Source: an uncultured Neisseriaceae bacterium
GTDB lineage: Bacteria > Pseudomonadota > Gammaproteobacteria > Burkholderiales > Neisseriaceae
DNA length: 64,000 nucleotides
NCBI GenBank assembly: GCA_946481965.1
Contig: CAMLPN010000002.1
Location: 1-64,000, forward strand
Direction of reading: 5' to 3'
Part shown: in pieces, positions 59,607 through 64,000 of the stretch
Numbering within the stretch: position 1 is the stretch's first letter
How the letters are laid out: every line of letters starts with the position of its first letter
Translations under genes and position numbers: made by a program
The notes under the pieces: model-generated
What the model was told of the DNA's origin: nothing
What the model saw: the letters and a program-made list of their open reading frames with translations, nothing else
Databases searched by the model: none

Positions 59607-59644
59607 GCAAGCCGCCAAACACTGGTCGGCTTGCTTTTTGTTTT
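59607..59644 (+). terminator. intrinsic terminator inside the greA leader
   Basis: Perfect 8-bp GC-rich stem GCAAGCCG / CGGCTTGC with a 12-base loop, followed by TTTTTGTTTT, 50 bases before the greA start. In E. coli the greA leader also carries such a terminator, and the short products are the GraL RNAs. Here it could make a similar small RNA and limit greA. Confidence 0.8.
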
Positions 59645-59693
59645 AATGCGAATACCGTTGTTGCACTTAACTGCGGTATCTTGGAGAAATACG

Positions 59694-60170
59694 ATGCAAA
59701 AAATTCCGTTGACCGTAATTGGTGCCGATTTGCTAAAACAGGAGCTGCAACAACTCAAAAGCGTGGCTCGTCCTGCTGTGATTGAAGCAATTGCTGAAGC
59801 ACGTTCGCATGGCGATCTGTCGGAAAATGCAGAATATGAAGCAGCAAAAGAAAAACAGGGCTTTATTGAGGGTCGTATTGCTGAAATTGAGCATAAACTT
59901 TCACTGGCACACATTATTGACCCAAAAGAAACTAATGCTGATGGTAAGGTAGTTTTTGGGGCTACTGTGAAAATGCAAGATCTGGAGACAGAAGAAGTGG
60001 TTAGTTACCAGATTGTTGGTGAAGATGAAGCGGATATCAAACAAGCAAAAATCTTTGTTGGTTCGCCCATTGCACGGGCATTGATTGGTAAAGAAGAAGG
60101 TGATGTAGCGGAAGTGCAAGCACCGGGTGGGGTGCGCGAATATGAAATTCTTGAAGTATTTTATATTTAA
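59694..60170 (+). CDS. greA: transcription elongation factor GreA
   Basis: 158 aa, the exact family length. GreA enters the RNA polymerase secondary channel and stimulates cleavage of backtracked RNA. N-terminal coiled coil ([40 protein letters not shown], with the acidic tip) and the C-terminal FKBP-like domain ([16 protein letters not shown] segment [29 protein letters not shown]). The ATG at 59694 ([14 protein letters not shown]) has GGAG seven bases upstream; earlier in-frame starts lie in the leader and are rejected. Confidence 0.96.
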   Translation: MQKIPLTVIGADLLKQELQQLKSVARPAVIEAIAEARSHGDLSENAEYEAAKEKQGFIEGRIAEIEHKLSLAHIIDPKETNADGKVVFGATVKMQDLETEEVVSYQIVGEDEADIKQAKIFVGSPIARALIGKEEGDVAEVQAPGGVREYEILEVFYI

Positions 60171-60230
60171 ACTGTCTGCTTATAAAAAATGTTTACTGTT
60201 TTGCACTAATTTTGTCGGATGAAAATACGC

Positions 60231-60262
60231 AAGCGATTCATAAATGAATCGCTTTTGTTTAT
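60231..60262 (+). terminator. intrinsic terminator after greA
   Basis: 11-bp inverted repeat AAGCGATTCAT / ATGAATCGCTT (tip unpaired), followed by TTGTTTATT; it runs into the 3' end of the convergent yhbY. Confidence 0.85.
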
Positions 60263-60549
60263 TCTGCTGATTCTGCTTTGGGGCGGAATAATACCAGTTG
60301 TTTACCAATGTGCTGAATTAATTCGGCGTCTGTCGCTTTACATAATTCTTCCGCGATTGCAATGCGCGCAGCGCGATCGTCACCAGCTACTTGCACTTTA
60401 ATCAGTTCATGAGCATCAAGATTACGGTTGGTTTCGGTGATGACTTCGGTAGTCAGTCCGTGCTGACCAATCAGTACTACTGCATGTAATTGATGGGCAC
60501 GTGCTTTTAATGCCTTTTTTTCTTTACTGTTTAATTTATTTGTTGCCAT
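60259..60549 (-). CDS. yhbY: ribosome assembly RNA-binding protein YhbY (CRM domain)
   Basis: 96 aa single CRM-domain protein associated with pre-50S particles. Conserved: LNSKEKKALKARAHQLHAVV, LIGQHGLTTEVITETNRNLD, the HELIKVQV strand and ELIQHIGKQLVLFR at the end; the GxxG-type loop (GQHG) is present. In many proteobacteria it lies near rlmE and ftsH, as here, though a degenerate gap now separates it from rlmE. Convergent with greA. Confidence 0.94.
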   Translation of the reverse strand: MATNKLNSKEKKALKARAHQLHAVVLIGQHGLTTEVITETNRNLDAHELIKVQVAGDDRAARIAIAEELCKATDAELIQHIGKQLVLFRPKAESAE

Positions 60550-61557
60550 TTTACTTTCCGGATTGATTATGATCTGATTAATTGTTATTCAGATTAGATT
60601 CGTAGGTAAACTATTTTAAATGAGACAGATATTTTTTTATAGAGAGTCTATTTATCTTTCTTGAAAAGAAAAATTTAAAATCAGTATGGTTAATAATGTA
60701 TTGTGTTATTTTAATTAAAATAGTGAATTATAAAATAATTAAGTACATTTCATTTGTGTGATATTTGTTTATTGTTGATAATCATTTTAGTAAGTGAAAT
60801 TTAGTCACTTTTCTATAAGTTATAATAATTATGAAATTACCGCAGATTTTATATTTTGTCATACTAGGGGATCTGGATACCTTTATTTTCAGATTGGTTG
60901 CAGGGTTTTATTTAGCCATAATATTTATGGTTTTATTGTCATATGTAGACACAAGAAGTAGCATTAAAAACGACTCTTTTTCCTTTTTGAGTTGCAGTAT
61001 TTCAGCCTGATTGTACTACTACCCAAGGTAAGATATGACACGGATAAGAATTTTGAATCTGAAAATACATCGTTTCTAGCCAAATTTTCCAGTGGGAAAA
61101 ATAAATCATCAGATGATATTTATTCCTTTAGTTATAGTGTTCTTAAAAAGAATTATAGATGCAATTAATTGAAATTATTGAAAAGGATGTTGATAGAGGT
61201 ACATGGGCAATATATGTTGCTACGGTCAATGCTATTATGCCTTAAGTACTTGAGTTAAAGCCTTAAATCCTATGGTGGGAATTTCCGGTCTGATAGTCTT
61301 TATTTTTATACAGCTAATGAAACAATTTATCAGATATTTGCGCTGGAGTTTTATTGTGTCAATCTATTCAGATACACAAAATGATTACACAAAAAAAATG
61401 TGGAATAAAACCTCAGGTGCATGTTTGATTCATTGCTGAGTATAGCTGATGGATAAAACTATTTATGCAGATGAATTTATCTTTTAAATAAGGGGTAATG
61501 CTGTATTCTGTCGCAATTTCACGCTACAATAGGGCGGGTTTTTCAAGAATTTGCGTC
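60550..61557. other. AT-rich gap between yhbY and rlmE
   Basis: About 1 kb without an intact gene. It holds a decayed membrane protein gene (60831-61245, listed separately). A TACAAT at 61525-61530 is a possible -10 box for rlmE. Nothing else recognised. Confidence 0.5.
60831..61245 (+). pseudogene. frameshifted membrane protein gene
   Basis: ATG at 60831 opens MKLPQILYFVILGDLDTF with a membrane helix (LVAGFYLAIIFMVLLSYV) and stops at 61010. Shifting frame in the T-rich tract near 60980 gives LFELQYFSLIVLLPKV, a second helix, then RYDTDKNFESENTSFLAKFS and DDIYSFSYSVLKKNYR. A second shift gives MQLIEIIEKDVDRGTWAIYV and a stop at 61245. Together they form one coherent two-helix membrane protein of about 138 residues broken by two indels. 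Family not recognised. Confidence 0.5.
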
Positions 61558-62178
61558 ATGGGTGTTCGTTCTAAATCTTCCAGTGCTTGGCTCAACGAGC
61601 ATGTTAATGATCATTATGTTCATTTAGCACAGAAAGAAGGCTACCGCGCACGTGCGGCTTACAAGTTGCTGGAAATTAATGATAAAGATCATTTAATTAA
61701 GCCTGGATCGGTGGTGGCTGATTTAGGCAGTGCACCAGGTAGCTGGTCGCAGGTTGCTGCTAAGCTGGCAGGTCTTCAAGGACAGGTATTTGCTTTGGAT
61801 ATTTTGCCAATGGAGCCGATAGAAGGGGTCAAGTTTATTCAGGGGGACTTTCGCGAAAATGAAGTGCTGGTTCAATTTGAAGGATTACTAGCTGAATGCG
61901 AATTAGATCTTGTAATTTGCGACATGGCACCCAATATGTCAGGAAATAATATAACTGATCAGGCCAGAAGTTTTTATCTTGCTGAGCTTGGTTTGGAGTT
62001 TGCTCAAGCACATTTGAAACGCGGTGGTGACTTTTTGGTCAAAATATTTCAGGGCGTTGGTCAAATTGAGTTTCAACAGGCAATGAAGGATAATTTTGCT
62101 CAAGTGCTTGTCCGTAAACCTAAAGCTTCCCGAGATCGATCTAATGAAATTTATTTATTGGGTCGTGGAAGGAAGTAA
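61558..62178 (+). CDS. rlmE: 23S rRNA Um2552 2'-O-methyltransferase RlmE
   Basis: 206 aa, the normal length. Methylates U2552 in the A loop of the large subunit. Marks: SSSAWLNEHVNDHYVHLAQK, the catalytic Lys in RARAAYKLLEIN, SAM loop VADLGSAPGSWSQVA, LDLVICDMAPNMSGN (catalytic Asp) and GDFLVKIFQG (catalytic Lys). I use the ATG at 61558 (MGVRSKSSS); a start at 61498 would add 20 unsupported residues. The next gene is ftsH, the conserved order. Confidence 0.95.
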   Translation: MGVRSKSSSAWLNEHVNDHYVHLAQKEGYRARAAYKLLEINDKDHLIKPGSVVADLGSAPGSWSQVAAKLAGLQGQVFALDILPMEPIEGVKFIQGDFRENEVLVQFEGLLAECELDLVICDMAPNMSGNNITDQARSFYLAELGLEFAQAHLKRGGDFLVKIFQGVGQIEFQQAMKDNFAQVLVRKPKASRDRSNEIYLLGRGRK

Positions 62179-62262
62179 TGACAGATCAGTGTTGCTATGT
62201 GGTGTTGTACTGATTAACCTAGGTAAACAACAATTATTTAACCTCCTTAGGAGTTTGTGATA

Positions 62263-64000
62263 GTGCGGAATACCGTAAAAAATCTTTTGGGCTTGTTGGT
62301 GTTGGCTGTATTTTGTATGGCCGCATTCAATGCAGTTAGTACTAAAAAAGATAACAAGCAAATTGAATATTCGCAGTTCATGCAGCAGGTAAACAAGGGT
62401 GAGATTACCAGTGTAAATGTTGAAGGTTCGCTGGTTAATGGCTTTCAGCTTGAAGGTAAGCGTAACGATAATTCTTCATTTATTGTGAATGCACCGACCC
62501 CACTTGAAGCTAATTTCATCAGTACTTTGCTGGCGAAAAATGTGCGTGTTAATGTCATTCCTGAAAAGAAACCCAGCTTTCTGAGTAATTTGCTCGTCAG
62601 TATGTTGCCGTTATTACTGGTGGTAGGTGTATTTGTTTATTTTATGCGCTCAATGCAAAGCGGTGGTAAAGGTGGTGCATTGTCTTTTGGCAAAAGTCGT
62701 GCTCGGTTGATGGATAAGGATAGTAATAAAATTACTTTTGCTGATGTAGCCGGTTGTGATGAAGCCAAAGAAGAAGTTCAGGAAATTGTAGAATATTTGC
62801 GTGCTCCGCAGCGTTATCAGTCTTTAGGCGGACGTGTGCCACGCGGGATTTTATTGTGCGGTAATCCGGGTACCGGTAAAACATTGCTTGCTAAAGCGAT
62901 TGCCGGCGAAGCTCAAGTACCCTTTTTCAGTATTTCCGGTTCTGATTTTCTAGAAATGTTTGTCGGCGTGGGTGCTGCCCGCGTACGTGACATGTTTGAA
63001 CAAGCGCGGAAAAATGCTCCTTGTATCATTTTTATTGATGAGATTGATGCAGTAGGTCGCCAGCGTGGTGCTGGTCTTGGTGGTGGTAATGATGAGCGTG
63101 AACAGACTTTGAATCAGTTGCTGGTAGAAATGGACGGTTTTGAAAGCAATACTACGGTAATTGTCATTGCGGCTACAAACCGTCCTGATGTTTTGGATCC
63201 GGCATTAATGCGTCCGGGTCGTTTTGACCGGCAAGTAGTTGTACCATTACCAGATATCCGTGGTCGTGAACAAATTCTGAAAGTACATGCAGAAAAAATA
63301 CCTTTGGATAAATCAGTAGATTTACCTGTGCTGGCACGTGGTACCCCTGGATTCTCTGGTGCTGATCTGGCTAATCTGGTAAATGAAGCCGCTTTGTTTG
63401 CTGGTCGTCGCAATAAGTCCAAAGTTGATATGGGTGACTTTGAAGATGCGAAAGACAAGATTTATATGGGACCAGAACGTCGTTCTATGGTCATGCATGA
63501 AGATGAGAAAAAAGCCACGGCTTACCATGAATCCGGGCATGCAGTTATTGCTGAGACTTTAGAATTTACTGATCCAGTACATAAAGTCACCATTATGCCG
63601 CGTGGTCGTGCTTTAGGTTTAACTTGGCAGTTGCCGGAGCGTGATCGTATCAGTATGTATCAGGATCAGATGCTCAACCAGATTTCAATCCTGTTTGGCG
63701 GACGCATTGCAGAACAATTGTTTATTGGTCGGGTATCTACTGGTGCTTCAAATGATTTTGAACGGGCTACCCAGTTAGCTAGGGATATGGTGACTCGTTA
63801 TGGTATGTCGGAAAAGATGGGACCGATGGTATATGGCGAAAATGAGAGTGAAGTATTCTTAGGTCGCTCTGTCACCCAATCAAAAAATATTTCTGAAAAA
63901 ACTATGCAGGAAGTTGACGCAGAAGTTCGACGTATTATTGATGAGCAATATGCGGTTGCTTACAAAATTTTGGATGAAAACCGCGATAAGATGCATACTA
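62263..64000 (+). CDS. ftsH: ATP-dependent zinc metalloprotease FtsH (3' partial)
   Basis: At least 579 aa; the end is beyond the window. Membrane-anchored hexameric AAA+ protease that degrades LpxC, SecY and other proteins. The start is GTG ([16 protein letters not shown]) with AGGAG nine bases upstream. Two membrane helices (about 5-22 and 105-126) enclose a periplasmic domain ([18 protein letters not shown]). The AAA+ module has Walker A GNPGTGKT, Walker [12 protein letters not shown], the pore FVG and the SRH region [20 protein letters not shown]. The zinc site HESGH is intact. Confidence 0.97.
   Translation, partial: MRNTVKNLLGLLVLAVFCMAAFNAVSTKKDNKQIEYSQFMQQVNKGEITSVNVEGSLVNGFQLEGKRNDNSSFIVNAPTPLEANFISTLLAKNVRVNVIPEKKPSFLSNLLVSMLPLLLVVGVFVYFMRSMQSGGKGGALSFGKSRARLMDKDSNKITFADVAGCDEAKEEVQEIVEYLRAPQRYQSLGGRVPRGILLCGNPGTGKTLLAKAIAGEAQVPFFSISGSDFLEMFVGVGAARVRDMFEQARKNAPCIIFIDEIDAVGRQRGAGLGGGNDEREQTLNQLLVEMDGFESNTTVIVIAATNRPDVLDPALMRPGRFDRQVVVPLPDIRGREQILKVHAEKIPLDKSVDLPVLARGTPGFSGADLANLVNEAALFAGRRNKSKVDMGDFEDAKDKIYMGPERRSMVMHEDEKKATAYHESGHAVIAETLEFTDPVHKVTIMPRGRALGLTWQLPERDRISMYQDQMLNQISILFGGRIAEQLFIGRVSTGASNDFERATQLARDMVTRYGMSEKMGPMVYGENESEVFLGRSVTQSKNISEKTMQEVDAEVRRIIDEQYAVAYKILDENRDKMHT

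Larger units (their letters stand above)
58033..59693. other. degenerate stretch between the secreted protein gene and greA
   Basis: No intact gene in about 1.6 kb. Reading the minus strand from right to left it holds a small pseudogene (59080-59256), the paralogue remnant (58829-59005), a longer decayed frame (58134-58828) and a short tail ISDYKLQNPEIELID plus stop (about 58046-58092). The last 130 bases are the greA promoter and leader. Confidence 0.6.

Noticed and set aside
59483..59785. 100-residue plus-strand open frame overlapping the greA leader and start
   Set aside because: Overlaps greA in another frame, covers its promoter and terminator, and the peptide has no coherent character.
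62241..62253. Small hairpin CTCC-TTA-GGAG covering the ftsH Shine-Dalgarno
   Set aside because: Only four base pairs with a three-base loop; too weak to claim as a thermosensor.

Overview
The window is a chromosomal segment of a beta-proteobacterium of the family Neisseriaceae. The evidence is the proteins themselves: Psd, MurC, LptD and PilR read like their Neisseria or pseudomonad counterparts, the division/cell-wall cluster has the neisserial content, and mlaA lies with mlaFEDCB. Base composition is visibly AT-rich and several small genes are decaying. A host-restricted, low-GC member such as the bee-gut genus Snodgrassella fits best, but that genus call is an inference.

Layout. 1-1.6 kb: end of rpmA (L27) and the GTPase obgE. 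1.6-3.3 kb: an AT-rich gap with a decayed small gene and an unknown membrane protein. 3.3-11.2 kb: hugZ-like, ubiB, psd, hflX, pssA, argJ, ridA and ybaK; psd and pssA together make phosphatidylethanolamine. 11.3-16.2 kb: an old-yellow-enzyme reductase, an oxidoreductase/TetR divergent pair with two palindromic operators, and a MidA-type methyltransferase. 16.4-33.6 kb: a complete dcw cluster (mraZ-rsmH-ftsL-ftsI-murE-murF-mraY-murD-ftsW-murG-murC-ddlB-ftsQ-ftsA-ftsZ), headed by a promoter carrying four 10-bp-spaced MraZ boxes. 33.9-40.0 kb: parC, a PilS/PilR two-component pair and rsmJ. 40.2-45.7 kb: amgK divergent from lptD-surA-pdxA (envelope biogenesis and wall recycling). 45.7-50.1 kb: the mlaFEDCB-mlaA lipid-transport operon plus an acidic unknown. 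50.3-51.5 kb: a Tat-type lytic transglycosylase and ssb.

51.6-59.5 kb is an accessory island, more AT-rich than its surroundings, inserted between ssb and greA. It holds a secreted-protein pseudogene, an IS3-family orfA remnant, one very large intact gene (1382 aa: PD-(D/E)xK-type nuclease plus STAND NTPase plus long C-terminal sensor region, a probable Avs-type antiphage protein), and a run of decayed minus-strand genes. Among these are one intact secreted protein and a 5'-truncated paralogue of it 1.3 kb away.

59.6-64 kb returns to core genes: greA (with an intrinsic terminator in its leader), yhbY, a gap with a decayed membrane protein gene, rlmE and the start of ftsH, cut by the window edge. 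No tRNA, rRNA or CRISPR array was recognised by reading.
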